Origin: CAYZIC01 sp964478335 | Lineage (GTDB): Bacteria > Verrucomicrobiota > Kiritimatiellia > RFP12 > DVOR01 | DNA: 23,294 nt | Direction: 5' to 3' | Assembly: GCA_964478335.1 (NCBI GenBank) | Contig: CAYZIC010000032.1 | Location: 1 to 23,294, forward strand | Shown: positions 1 to 6,607 of the stretch, piece by piece | How the letters are laid out: each line of letters begins with the position of its first letter | How positions within the stretch are numbered: position 1 is the stretch's first letter | Translations under genes and position numbers: made by a program | The notes under the pieces: generated by a model | The model's database searches: none | Seen by the model: only the letters and a program-made list of their open reading frames with translations | What the model was told of the DNA's origin: nothing

Positions 1-278
1 AAGAATTACTAAAGATTTCTTAGCCTACTGCGACATTTATTGTTGCAATTTACCGCGAAAAGTGGGGAGTGAGCGAGCGAAGCTCACAGAATGTAGCATC
101 TAGTCATTGATAGCGGCCTGTGGCCTTAGAGCGAGCAGTGGTAGGCGAATAGCATGGGATGGTTGCACCATGGATAACGAGATTTCTTGATAGACTGGGC
201 GGAGGGTATCTCAAAAGCCGTAGCGATTGACCTATCAGTAACTCGATCGGCCAGAGCCCCTCTCCACGACCGTAAGTT

Positions 279-309
279 GTGCGAGGACAGACGAAGCCTG
301 TCCTCACAC
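279..309. repeat. Strong intergenic hairpin
   Basis: GAGGACAG (283-290) pairs perfectly with CTGTCCTC (298-305) around the 7-base loop acgaagc. After one mismatch the stem continues with GTG/CAC, giving 11 pairs in all. No T-run follows on either strand, so it is not a classical intrinsic terminator. It looks like a REP-type palindrome or an mRNA-end structure downstream of kdsB. Confidence 0.5.
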
Positions 310-343
310 CGCAGCAGGCAGTACCTGCACATGGTGCAACCGT

Positions 344-366
344 ATCTAAAGCTCGCCTTAGCGAGC
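344..366 (-). terminator. Possible intrinsic terminator after kdsB
   Basis: On the minus strand GCTCGC (366-361), loop TAAG, GCGAGC (356-351) is followed directly by TTTAGAT. The 6-pair stem begins two bases after the kdsB stop codon. It is built from the same tandem decamer that spans the stop. The U-run is short, so termination may be weak. Confidence 0.4.
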
Positions 367-386
367 CTTAGCGAGCCTTAGCGAGG
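351..386. repeat. Tandem decamer gcgagcctta across the kdsB stop
   Basis: The unit gcgagcctta occurs in direct tandem at 361-370 and 371-380. It is preceded by a one-base variant (gctcgcctta, 351-360, aligned at its 3' part) and followed by a partial unit (381-385). The kdsB stop codon (368-370) lies inside the array, so the last codons of kdsB (LLAKAR) and the terminator hairpin are both made of repeat units. Confidence 0.6.
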
Positions 387-1102
387 AGGGCTTCGACGGT
401 GGCAACGTCGGCGGGGGTGTCAATGCCGACGCCTTGGTCTTGGGTGCGTATGACGCCAATGCGGCCGCCGAGCCAGAGGGCGCGGAGCTGTTCGAGGGAT
501 TCGGCCTTTTCTAGTGGGCATGGAGGGGTGGTGATGAGCTTTTTAAGGAAGTCTCCGCGGTAAGCGTAGATGCCGAGATGGCGCCAGTAGAGACCAGAAG
601 AAAGGTCTGGGGCGGCATCGCGGTTACAGGGAATAGGGAGACGGGAGAAGTAGAGGGCATCGTCGGCTTGGGTGAGGACGAGCTTGACGACAGTGCGGGC
701 ATCGAGCTGCTCCATGGATTGAATAGGGCTAGCGGCGGTGGCCATTTCTTGGCCAGTCTGGACCATGCGGCGGGCAAGGGCATCGATCAATGCGGGGTCA
801 ATGAGGGGTTCGTCGCCTTGGATATTGATGACAATGTCGTCGTCTGCGGCTTGTGCGGCAACAGCGACACGGTCGGTACCAGAGGGAAGGTCGGAGGCGG
901 TCATGACGACTTTACAGCTCTCTCCAACGGCTTCGCGGATGCGTTCATCATCGGTTGCAACGATGATTTCGTCGAGCATGGTGGCCTTTTTAACGGCTTC
1001 TACGACGCGGCAGATGAGGGGCTTACCAAGAATGGGGTAGATGCTTTTACCGGGGAAACGGGTGGAGCCCCAGCGGGATGGAATAACGCCGATAATTTTC
1101 AT
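368..1102 (-). CDS. kdsB: 3-deoxy-manno-octulosonate cytidylyltransferase (CMP-KDO synthetase)
   Basis: This enzyme activates KDO with CTP to CMP-KDO in the cytoplasm for lipid A-core assembly, so the cell makes LPS. The 244-residue product is close to the usual length. Visible motifs are the N-terminal nucleotide loop IPSRWGSTRFPGK (7-19), DLPSGTDRVA (71-80), the metal/CTP motif QGDEP (95-99), a RLPIP segment, HLGIYAYR, and LEKAESLEQLRALW, all typical of KdsB. An upstream in-frame TTG at 1123 is possible. I chose the ATG at 1102 because AAGAGGAT lies 7 bases before it and because MKIIGVIPSR is the family's usual start. It follows gpsA by 26 bases and is the last gene of the plsY-gpsA-kdsB unit. 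A tandem repeat spans its stop codon. Confidence 0.96.
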   Translation of the reverse strand: MKIIGVIPSRWGSTRFPGKSIYPILGKPLICRVVEAVKKATMLDEIIVATDDERIREAVGESCKVVMTASDLPSGTDRVAVAAQAADDDIVINIQGDEPLIDPALIDALARRMVQTGQEMATAASPIQSMEQLDARTVVKLVLTQADDALYFSRLPIPCNRDAAPDLSSGLYWRHLGIYAYRGDFLKKLITTPPCPLEKAESLEQLRALWLGGRIGVIRTQDQGVGIDTPADVATVEALLAKAR

Positions 1103-1109
1103 AGTGGGT

Positions 1110-1117
1110 ATCCTCTT
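1110..1117 (-). promoter_or_regulatory. Ribosome binding site deciding the kdsB start
   Basis: AAGAGGAT with a 7-base spacer to the ATG at 1102. The site would lie inside the coding sequence if the upstream TTG (1123) were used. The same AAGAGGAT string precedes plsY (2799-2806) and the large TPR gene (10593-10600), so it looks like this genome's favoured ribosome site. Confidence 0.7.
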
Positions 1118-1128
1118 AATCAATTAAA

Positions 1129-2130
1129 TTAGTTAGCAGGGACGATTTCACGGCCAGCATCGCGGGTCATGATCATCTCAAAGGCAGTGGCAACGGATAG
1201 GTCGCAATAGCACATCTGGTAAACGAGCTCAGAGATGGGCATCTCGACGTGATTTTGGGCGGCGAGCTCGTGAACGAGCTGGGCATTCCAGACGCCTTCT
1301 GCGACCATTTTCATCGATTGGGTGATGGTTTTGATGGCTTCGCCTTTGCCGAGGCGTACGCCGACTTGGTGGTTGCGGCTGTGTTCGCTCGTGCAGGTGA
1401 CAATAAGGTCACCGATGCCCGCAAGGCCGGAGAGGGTGTCGGCTTGTGCGCCCATGGCTTGGCCGAGGCGAACAATTTCTCGGAGACCTCGGGTGATGAG
1501 GGCGGCACGGGTATTATCTCCAAAGCCGAGCCCATCACTGACACCAACAGCGACTGCAATGACGTTTTTGATGGCGCCGCCGATTTCGACGCCGAGGACG
1601 TCTTGGGTGGTATAGACACGGAAGCGGGGGCCATTAAAGATGGCTTGTGCACGCAGGGCGAGCGATTTATCGGTGCTGGCGACGGTGACAGCAGTGGGGA
1701 TGGCGCGAGCGACCTCTTCTGCATGGCTCGGACCTGAGAGGACGACGACTTCACGGCCTGAAAGCGTTTCGCGGGCGACTTCACTCATGCGATGGTGCGT
1801 GGTGGGGTCAAAGCCTTTGGTCAAGCTCACGATCAGGGGATGGTGGGTGAGGCTGGCGCCGAGCTTGGTGCAGACGTCTCTAAAGAAATGTGAGGGAATT
1901 GCGAGGACGATCAATTCTGCATTGGCGGTCGCTTGTGCCAGGTCGCTGCTCCAGGTGATTGTGGTGGGGAGGTCGATGCCAGGAAGATAACGGCTATTCA
2001 CGCCGCTGGCTCGGACTTCTTGAAGGTAGTCCTCAAAGGGTCCCCAAACGGTCAGATCGTGTCCATAGCCTGCGAGCAAGAGGGCGATGGCTGTGCCCCA
2101 GCCGCCATCTCCAATGACAGTTACTTGCAT
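1129..2130 (-). CDS. gpsA: Glycerol-3-phosphate dehydrogenase [NAD(P)+]
   Basis: GpsA reduces dihydroxyacetone phosphate to sn-glycerol-3-phosphate, the backbone of phospholipids, in the cytoplasm. The 333 residues match the family. Visible are the Rossmann loop GDGGWGTA (7-14), SLTKG with the conserved Lys105, SGPSHAEEV (132-140), GGAIKN with the catalytic Lys188, GDNTRAALITRG (204-215), and GLAGIGDL...SRN (235-253). The ATG at 2130 is preceded by AAGGAGG with a good spacer. The start lies inside the 3' end of plsY (10-base overlap), which implies coupled translation. PlsY uses the GpsA product, so the pair forms a pathway unit. Nothing is odd about it. Confidence 0.97.
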   Translation of the reverse strand: MQVTVIGDGGWGTAIALLLAGYGHDLTVWGPFEDYLQEVRASGVNSRYLPGIDLPTTITWSSDLAQATANAELIVLAIPSHFFRDVCTKLGASLTHHPLIVSLTKGFDPTTHHRMSEVARETLSGREVVVLSGPSHAEEVARAIPTAVTVASTDKSLALRAQAIFNGPRFRVYTTQDVLGVEIGGAIKNVIAVAVGVSDGLGFGDNTRAALITRGLREIVRLGQAMGAQADTLSGLAGIGDLIVTCTSEHSRNHQVGVRLGKGEAIKTITQSMKMVAEGVWNAQLVHELAAQNHVEMPISELVYQMCYCDLSVATAFEMIMTRDAGREIVPAN

Positions 2131-2792
2131 ACGGAGTCCTCCTTTTGGGCGGCAGCGGTGCGCTGAGCCTGGGTGAAATTAAAGCGGTGCTCTTGTCCAT
2201 GGACTAGGCGCACAATGTTGGTGCGGTGCTTCCAGACGGCGGCTGCGGTCGTGAGGAAGAGGAAGGCTTGATACCAGATTGGCATGTCGCCATAGAGAGG
2301 GATGACGCACACGGCCACGGTGATGGCTGCCAGGATCGATGCCAATGACACCCAGCGGCCGATGAGGAAAATAATCACCCAGGCCACGAGGCCATAGGCT
2401 GCACCGAGGGGGGCGACACCAATAAGGAGTCCTAAGCCAGTGGAGATGCCTTTGCCGCCTTTGAACTTGAGGTAGATCGGCCAGCAGTGGCCGACAAATG
2501 CGGCAATACCTAATGGTAAACCAATCCCCGCGATTAGAGCCTCCTGGGGAATCAGCAGTGGCAAACAAAAAGCCGCCACAAAGCCCTTGATCATGTCGAG
2601 AGCGAAAGTCAAGATCCCCCACCCTTTGCCCACGCAGCGAAAGACGTTGGTGGCGCCGATGTTGCCGCTACCTGCTTGGCGTAGGTCGACGCCTTGGCTC
2701 TTGGCAATCAATAATCCAAAGGGGATTGCGCCGATTAAATAGGCGACGATTCCCAGACTCACACTCCATACGATCGGTTCTATTACGGACAT
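2121..2792 (-). CDS. plsY: Acyl-phosphate:glycerol-3-phosphate acyltransferase
   Basis: PlsY is an inner-membrane enzyme that moves an acyl group from acyl-phosphate to position 1 of glycerol-3-phosphate, the first step of phospholipid synthesis. The 223-residue protein is strongly hydrophobic with several membrane segments. It carries the three family motifs: SGNIGATNVFR (42-52), GHCWPIYLKFKGGKGISTG (101-119), and HRTNIVRLVHGQE (189-201). An in-frame start further upstream (2849) would add 19 residues, but that extension is coded by a hairpin. The ATG at 2792 has AAGAGGAT six bases before it and gives the normal family N-terminus. The gene overlaps gpsA by 10 bases. A perfect 11-pair hairpin sits just upstream in the leader. 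Confidence 0.97.
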   Translation of the reverse strand: MSVIEPIVWSVSLGIVAYLIGAIPFGLLIAKSQGVDLRQAGSGNIGATNVFRCVGKGWGILTFALDMIKGFVAAFCLPLLIPQEALIAGIGLPLGIAAFVGHCWPIYLKFKGGKGISTGLGLLIGVAPLGAAYGLVAWVIIFLIGRWVSLASILAAITVAVCVIPLYGDMPIWYQAFLFLTTAAAVWKHRTNIVRLVHGQEHRFNFTQAQRTAAAQKEDSVCK

Positions 2793-2798
2793 AAAATC

Positions 2799-2806
2799 AT
2801 CCTCTT
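2799..2806 (-). promoter_or_regulatory. Ribosome binding site deciding the plsY start
   Basis: AAGAGGAT with a 6-base spacer to the ATG at 2792. It argues against the longer frame that begins at 2849. Confidence 0.65.
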
Positions 2807-2819
2807 TTAATTGCATAGA

Positions 2820-2846
2820 CGCGTAGCTGTACAAGACAGCTACGCG
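2820..2846 (-). promoter_or_regulatory. Leader hairpin upstream of plsY
   Basis: CGCGTAGCTGT (2820-2830) pairs perfectly with ACAGCTACGCG (2836-2846) around a 5-base loop, giving 11 pairs. It lies 13 bases from the plsY ribosome site, between the end of the toroid gene and plsY. No T-run follows on the minus strand, so it is not a plain terminator. A role in attenuation, RNA processing or mRNA protection of plsY is possible but not shown. Confidence 0.5.
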
Positions 2847-2863
2847 CAAAATTGGCGATTATC

Positions 2864-2885
2864 AAAACAAATCTCGCGTGGCGAG
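2864..2885 (-). terminator. Weak terminator after the toroid gene
   Basis: Four bases after the stop codon of the toroid gene, the minus strand reads CTCGC, loop CAC, GCGAG, then ATTTGTTTT. The stem is only 5 pairs and the U-run is interrupted. It would partly separate the motor operon from plsY-gpsA-kdsB. Confidence 0.35.
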
Positions 2886-2889
2886 GCGT

Positions 2890-4764
2890 TTAGAAATTGT
2901 CAGGCAAGCCCTCGACCTGGACTTCGTTTTCACCTTCGGTCACGGCCTCTTCGGCGACTTCGTCGATCTTAAAGAGCGCACCCTTGGTGGTCGGGGAGTT
3001 GCGGTAGTAGACCATCATTTGGAGGGCTACCAAGGCGTTACCCAATGCGCGGTCAGCCTTATCGTCTGACAATCGGTGACCATCACCAAAGATAAGTTGA
3101 GACACGGGGAAGCCCATACGCTTACCTGCTTGAGTCTGACGATCGCTAGTCAAAGCCTTAAGGTCTTCGGGTCTATTTCTATAACCCCAGTAACCAATAG
3201 GATACTTGACACCCTCAAATTCATAGCCACTCTTATCTTTCATCACCCAAGTAAAGGATGCACGATAGAGACGGCTCATGGAGGCGTTCCAAGCATTCCA
3301 AGCGGGCGCCTTTTCGCCCATGAAAAACTTCACCTGCGTAGCATAATAAGAGTAATAAATTGTCGCGGGCCCAAGAGACCCTGTTGCAAACTTCTTATTA
3401 ACAAAGGTTGGTTGCCAGTCCTTCATGTAGTCTTGCGCTTTACGCACTTGTGGGCTATCCGCCTCACCCAAGAGCTGCAAAGCAAGCGCACCGACAGCGG
3501 TCAAACCACCACCATGCCCCTCTTTGTTGGTGTACTTGAATTTACCATTCTTTTGCTGCAAGACCAAAATGCCACGAATCGACTTTTTGAGAGCTGGGAC
3601 GAGCTTGGAATTGTGGACCCCTGCAATCTTAGCCGCTTTGAGTGCTTGCACGCACCAGCCCATATAAGAGCTGTCAATACGATCATTGGAGTTGGGATTC
3701 ATGTTATAACCAAAACCACCATCACGCGTTTGTCCAGAGACAAGGGTGTCGACAGCCTTTTCGAGGATGGGCTTAATGTCAGGGTTGCGGGTCATAGCAT
3801 AAGCTTCACTCAAAGCATAAGTCATGATTGGGTGCGTATAGTTGCCCGGGTCATGGCTACCATTAAAGGTAAACTTACCCTTAATCGGATTGTCCCCGCC
3901 TAAAGCATCCTTTGGTCCCACCTTTGAGGCGTGGCGATCGAGGGTCAAGAAACGGATTGCGCGGAGGACCGTGTCACCGAATTCAGGGCTACCAGGGATT
4001 TCACCGTGAGCCAAATAGGCGAGTAGGACAATGGAGGTACGAGCGAGCGGTGCACTAAAGTTGTTACCGCCTGCTTTACCCCAGTAGCCGACCTCGACCT
4101 GCTCACCATTGATGGTGACCTTTTCGACGGTCTGGACCTTTTTGAGGTAACGCAAGTTGGCGACAACGTACTTCTCGACGTTACCGCCGCCGTAACGGCC
4201 AATCGCAGCGCCACGTGAGCCAGGGTCACGAGAACCCATGATGCCCTTAACCTGAAAGACCGATGGAGACTGTGCGACCGAGTCAAATTCACGTGGCTGA
4301 GGGCTCTGCACATCAGAGGTCGTGGGCGGAGCATCGATGTCTACCACAGGGGTATCGATATCGACAGGAGGGTCGTCCAATTCTGGTGGCTTCTCATCTG
4401 GTGGCTCAGGGGGCTCTTCGAGCATTTGCGTCTCGGTCGGGTCAACGAGCTCAACCTCGACTTTGCGCTCTTGCTGCTTGGTGTCGAGCTTCATCATTGC
4501 CAAACCTAAGCAGGCCAAGATAGGCAAAGAAATTGCGACCAAAGGCGCACCCAAACGCTGCACTTCAATCATCGCAGCTTTGTATTCGATCGATTCCTTG
4601 GGCATTTTGAGGCCCTTGAACATATCGCGCAGACGTTGCCAATAGTTTCTCTCAGATTCCGCAAATAGGGACGCGAGCACGTCCTTTTGCAAGAGCTCCT
4701 CACCAGCAGATTCGACAGGAGGTTGCTCGGGCAGATTGGGATCTTGTTGGGTTAAATCATTCAT
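2890..4764 (-). CDS. TonB-like membrane protein with a terpenoid-cyclase-like toroid domain
   Basis: Seen in the 624 residues: a polar, probably cytoplasmic N-terminus of about 70 residues; one membrane segment (about 73-91); an acidic, proline-rich stretch (about 107-150, with EEPPEPPDEKPP) like the periplasmic spacer of TonB; then about 430 residues resembling the squalene-cyclase/prenyltransferase alpha/alpha toroid. Toroid marks are YGGGNVEKYVVANLRYLKK (191-209), QTRDGGFGY (345-353), DSSYMGWCVQAL (364-375), and LQQKNGKFKY (402-411). No DXDD catalytic motif of cyclases is seen, so an enzyme role is unlikely. The TonB C-terminal domain is absent, and the membrane segment lacks the His that TonB needs for coupling to ExbB. 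AGGAG precedes the ATG. It is the last gene after exbB-exbD-exbD, 19 bases from exbD. Inference: the output arm of the motor, with the toroid in the periplasm. Confidence 0.88.
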   Translation of the reverse strand: MNDLTQQDPNLPEQPPVESAGEELLQKDVLASLFAESERNYWQRLRDMFKGLKMPKESIEYKAAMIEVQRLGAPLVAISLPILACLGLAMMKLDTKQQERKVEVELVDPTETQMLEEPPEPPDEKPPELDDPPVDIDTPVVDIDAPPTTSDVQSPQPREFDSVAQSPSVFQVKGIMGSRDPGSRGAAIGRYGGGNVEKYVVANLRYLKKVQTVEKVTINGEQVEVGYWGKAGGNNFSAPLARTSIVLLAYLAHGEIPGSPEFGDTVLRAIRFLTLDRHASKVGPKDALGGDNPIKGKFTFNGSHDPGNYTHPIMTYALSEAYAMTRNPDIKPILEKAVDTLVSGQTRDGGFGYNMNPNSNDRIDSSYMGWCVQALKAAKIAGVHNSKLVPALKKSIRGILVLQQKNGKFKYTNKEGHGGGLTAVGALALQLLGEADSPQVRKAQDYMKDWQPTFVNKKFATGSLGPATIYYSYYATQVKFFMGEKAPAWNAWNASMSRLYRASFTWVMKDKSGYEFEGVKYPIGYWGYRNRPEDLKALTSDRQTQAGKRMGFPVSQLIFGDGHRLSDDKADRALGNALVALQMMVYYRNSPTTKGALFKIDEVAEEAVTEGENEVQVEGLPDNF

Positions 4765-4783
4765 TTCATCTCCTAATTCTGCA

Positions 4784-5200
4784 CTAGAGGCTAAAGAGCG
4801 CCAAGTTGGTCATGCCATACTTGTTGCAGATATCCATGGCCTTAACAAGTGCCGAGTGGGGCGAATCCTTGGTACAGCGCACCATGATGGTGGCGTCCTT
4901 TTTGGTGAAGCCTGAATAGTACTTCATCTTTGAATCGAGTTGCTCAATCGTCACGGGGGCTTTGTTAAAAAGCACCGAGATCCCGTTGTTTGTCTTAGGA
5001 TTACACACGTCAATGGTAATCAGGTCGAGCTTTTCTGGTGGCTTACTGACACTGGCGTCAGGAGCCGCAGCAAAAGCGTCCAAGCGCGAGAGAATGTCCT
5101 CTTGCTTCATGGTCACGACGAAGAAGATAATGAGCTGGAAAACGACGTCAATCATGGGCGTCATATCAAGCTTTGCATCTTCACCTTTATTCTTTGCCAT
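4784..5200 (-). CDS. ExbD/TolR-type motor protein (second copy)
   Basis: A 138-residue protein of the ExbD/TolR family, the peptidoglycan-side partner of an ExbB/TolQ proton channel. A short charged N-terminus is followed by the single membrane segment TPMIDVVFQLIIFFVVT (14-30), whose Asp is the proton-carrying residue of the family. The rest is a periplasmic domain with the usual ExbD fold pattern (VRCTKDSPHSALVKAMDICNKYG). The ATG at 5200 follows AAAGGA. It sits 15 bases after the first exbD and 19 before the toroid gene. Its membrane segment is nearly identical in DNA to the first copy, while the periplasmic domain differs and is rich in Asp/Lys loops. It probably pairs with the first copy as a heterodimer. 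Confidence 0.93.
   Translation of the reverse strand: MAKNKGEDAKLDMTPMIDVVFQLIIFFVVTMKQEDILSRLDAFAAAPDASVSKPPEKLDLITIDVCNPKTNNGISVLFNKAPVTIEQLDSKMKYYSGFTKKDATIMVRCTKDSPHSALVKAMDICNKYGMTNLALFSL
5113..5167 (-). repeat. Near-identical DNA block in the second exbD (copy at 5542-5596)
   Basis: These 55 bases code for the membrane segment of the second ExbD. They match 5542-5596 in the first exbD with three differences (52 of 55), at an offset of 429 bases. Outside the block the two genes are clearly diverged. Confidence 0.85.
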
Positions 5201-5215
5201 AGTAAAATCCTTTCG

Positions 5216-5641
5216 CTATTGAGCTTCTTTAACCATTGCGACGAATGCGATTTTGTAGACACCAAGCGCAGAGCAAATGTCCATCACCTTGCGGACATCT
5301 TCGTGCTTGGCATTTTTGTCAACGCGAATCATTAATGGGAAGTTTGTGCCCATACGAGCGATACGTCCTTTGACGGTTTTACGGAGCATACCCTCATTAA
5401 TCTTTGCCCCCATCACGGAGATATAGCCCCAGCGGTCTACTTCGACCACCAAGGGGGGGACGGTTTGTTCTTCAATCTCTGGAGAATTCTTAGCGTATTC
5501 CAGGACGATCTTCTCATTGATAGCTGCGGTCGTCTTAAGTGTGACGACGAAGAAGATGATGAGCTGGAAAACGACGTCGATCATGGGCGTCATATCGAGC
5601 GCGCAATCATCATTCTCGCGCTTGCCTCTTTTTTTAGCCAT
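5216..5641 (-). CDS. ExbD/TolR-type motor protein (first copy)
   Basis: A 141-residue ExbD/TolR family protein. The N-terminus is short, charged and lysine-rich (MAKKRGKREN), followed by DMTPMIDVVFQLIIFFVVT with the conserved membrane Asp. The periplasmic domain ends in VDKNAKHEDVRKVMDICSALG, the canonical ExbD alpha-beta end. A longer frame from a GTG at 5671 exists. I chose the ATG at 5641 because the resulting start matches the sister gene (MAKNKGEDAK) and the family, and AAGG lies about 9 bases upstream. It is separated from exbB by a 97-base spacer with two hairpins and from the second exbD by 15 bases. It works with ExbB in the inner membrane. Confidence 0.93.
   Translation of the reverse strand: MAKKRGKRENDDCALDMTPMIDVVFQLIIFFVVTLKTTAAINEKIVLEYAKNSPEIEEQTVPPLVVEVDRWGYISVMGAKINEGMLRKTVKGRIARMGTNFPLMIRVDKNAKHEDVRKVMDICSALGVYKIAFVAMVKEAQ
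5542..5596 (-). repeat. Near-identical DNA block in the first exbD (copy at 5113-5167)
   Basis: Partner of the block at 5113-5167. It covers the TPMIDVVFQLIIFFVVT coding region and differs at three positions. Confidence 0.85.
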
Positions 5642-5667
5642 AATAAAAGCCTTGTCTGAGTCATTGT

Positions 5668-5715
5668 CCACCGCGGTCGGTGGTCATTTGCGTCTCGCCC
5701 AAGAGGATAGCCTCT
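5668..5715 (-). promoter_or_regulatory. Two hairpins in the exbB-exbD spacer
   Basis: The 97-base spacer holds two perfect stems: CCACCG/CGGTGG with a 4-base loop (5668-5683) and AGAGG/CCTCT with loop ATAG (5702-5715). Neither is followed by a T-run. Intercistronic stems like these can protect the upstream mRNA, which would fit the known need for more ExbB than ExbD. That role is inference. Confidence 0.4.
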
Positions 5716-5738
5716 CGGGTGCCTACAAGAAGCAGCAA

Positions 5739-6521
5739 TTACTCTGCTTCGACTTCGACATTACGCAAGTTTTTAACCAAGTCGGTGGTCAAGACCTGCA
5801 TGCGCAAGATGAGGCGGTTGGCGCTGTTGCGCAAAGAGTAGAAGAATGCAACAGCGGGGATTGCGACGACCAAACCACCAGCAGTGGTGTAAAGTGCTTG
5901 AGAGATCGTCAAAGCCAACATGGACATTTCAGGGGCACCAGTGCTCTTTGCCAAACCAGCAAAGGTCAAGATCATGCCCTGCACGGTACCGAGCAAGCCC
6001 AACATAGGTGCCAAGTTTGCGCAGACGGAGATCCAGTTGAGGCGCTGCATGAGGCCTTCAACTTCGAGCTCAGCGGCGGATTGGACGGCTTCTTCGATGA
6101 CATCGAATCCTTCTGTGACGTGGGAGAAGCCCGCGGTCAAGATCTTGGATAGGGAGCTAGGGTCAGCTGCGCAGAGGTCGAGGGCCTTCATCACGTCGCC
6201 TTCATTCATCGCTTCTTGGACGCTATCGATCAATTCTTGAGGCATGATCTTTTTGGGGCGCACAAGGATAAAGCCGTCAACGATGAAGTAGGCAGCAGCA
6301 GCACCAGAGCCGAAGAGTGCCATCCAGAGCATGAAACCAACGAATCCAGAGCCAACGACCACGCTCCAGAAAGAGCCACCATCAGCGGGGGCTTCTTCTG
6401 CAGGCTTAGTATTAGCAGGAGTAGCGGCAGCAGCAGGAGCGGCATCTTGTGCGTAGGTGATAGCAGTAGTACCAACGGTAACAGTGGCGGCGAGCATCAA
6501 TGCGAGGAACATTTTCTTCAT
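5739..6521 (-). CDS. exbB: ExbB/TolQ/MotA-type proton channel protein
   Basis: A 260-residue inner-membrane proton channel subunit. It has a signal-peptide-like N-terminus (MKKMFLALMLAATVTVG..., cleavage likely after ITYAQ, about residue 25) and an Ala/Pro-rich linker to about 48. Membrane segment 1 is at about 53-83, a cytoplasmic region at 88-165, membrane segment 2 contains APMLGLLGTVQGMILTF (171-187), and membrane segment 3 contains TTAGGLVVAIPAVAFF (212-227). The last two hold the family's GLLGTV and conserved Thr/Gly/Pro pattern. The extra secreted N-terminus is longer than in E. coli ExbB. The ribosome site (AAAGAAG) is weak. It lies between the TPR gene (86-base gap) and two exbD genes. 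TolQ is an alternative name, but no tol/pal gene is present. Confidence 0.93.
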   Translation of the reverse strand: MKKMFLALMLAATVTVGTTAITYAQDAAPAAAATPANTKPAEEAPADGGSFWSVVVGSGFVGFMLWMALFGSGAAAAYFIVDGFILVRPKKIMPQELIDSVQEAMNEGDVMKALDLCAADPSSLSKILTAGFSHVTEGFDVIEEAVQSAAELEVEGLMQRLNWISVCANLAPMLGLLGTVQGMILTFAGLAKSTGAPEMSMLALTISQALYTTAGGLVVAIPAVAFFYSLRNSANRLILRMQVLTTDLVKNLRNVEVEAE

Positions 6522-6607
6522 AATTAACTTCTTTCTTGAGTAGGATTAAGGGGCAACGCGCCCCCAAAAGGTTTGATAAAACAGGGTTAGTGATTAAGTG
6601 AGAGTGT

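Larger units (their letters stand above)
1..367. other. Gene-free left edge with hairpins
   Basis: No convincing gene is seen here; the short open frames lack ribosome sites and any family resemblance. What it holds: a hairpin GTGAGC/GCTCAC (69-74 with 82-87), a segment from 113 that resembles the start of repeat R3 (cggcctgtggcc), a strong hairpin at 279-309 listed separately, a GCAGG/CCTGC hairpin near 314-328, and a 12-base perfect inverted repeat (161-172 with 330-341). It lies downstream of kdsB. The first 60 bases are AT-richer and could be the upstream region of a minus-strand gene outside the window. Confidence 0.6.

Noticed and set aside
104..381. Small overlapping frames of about 65 codons at the left edge
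   Set aside because: No ribosome site, no similarity to known families, and they run through hairpin-rich sequence.
351..386. CRISPR-like array
   Set aside because: The units are 10 bases in direct tandem with no spacers and no cas genes in the window.
2793..2849. 19-residue N-terminal extension of PlsY
   Set aside because: It would be coded by a perfect hairpin; the ATG at 2792 has a good ribosome site and gives the family N-terminus.
3076..3903. 275-codon open frame on the + strand
   Set aside because: It lies wholly inside the toroid gene on the other strand, has no ribosome site and no family resemblance; it is a shadow of biased codon use.
2890..4764. Active squalene-hopene cyclase or prenyltransferase
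   Set aside because: No DXDD or other catalytic motif is seen, and the protein has a TonB-like N-terminus and motor-gene neighbours.
5739..6521. TolQ of a Tol-Pal system
   Set aside because: No tolA, tolB or pal in the window; the ExbB label is kept in the broad family sense.
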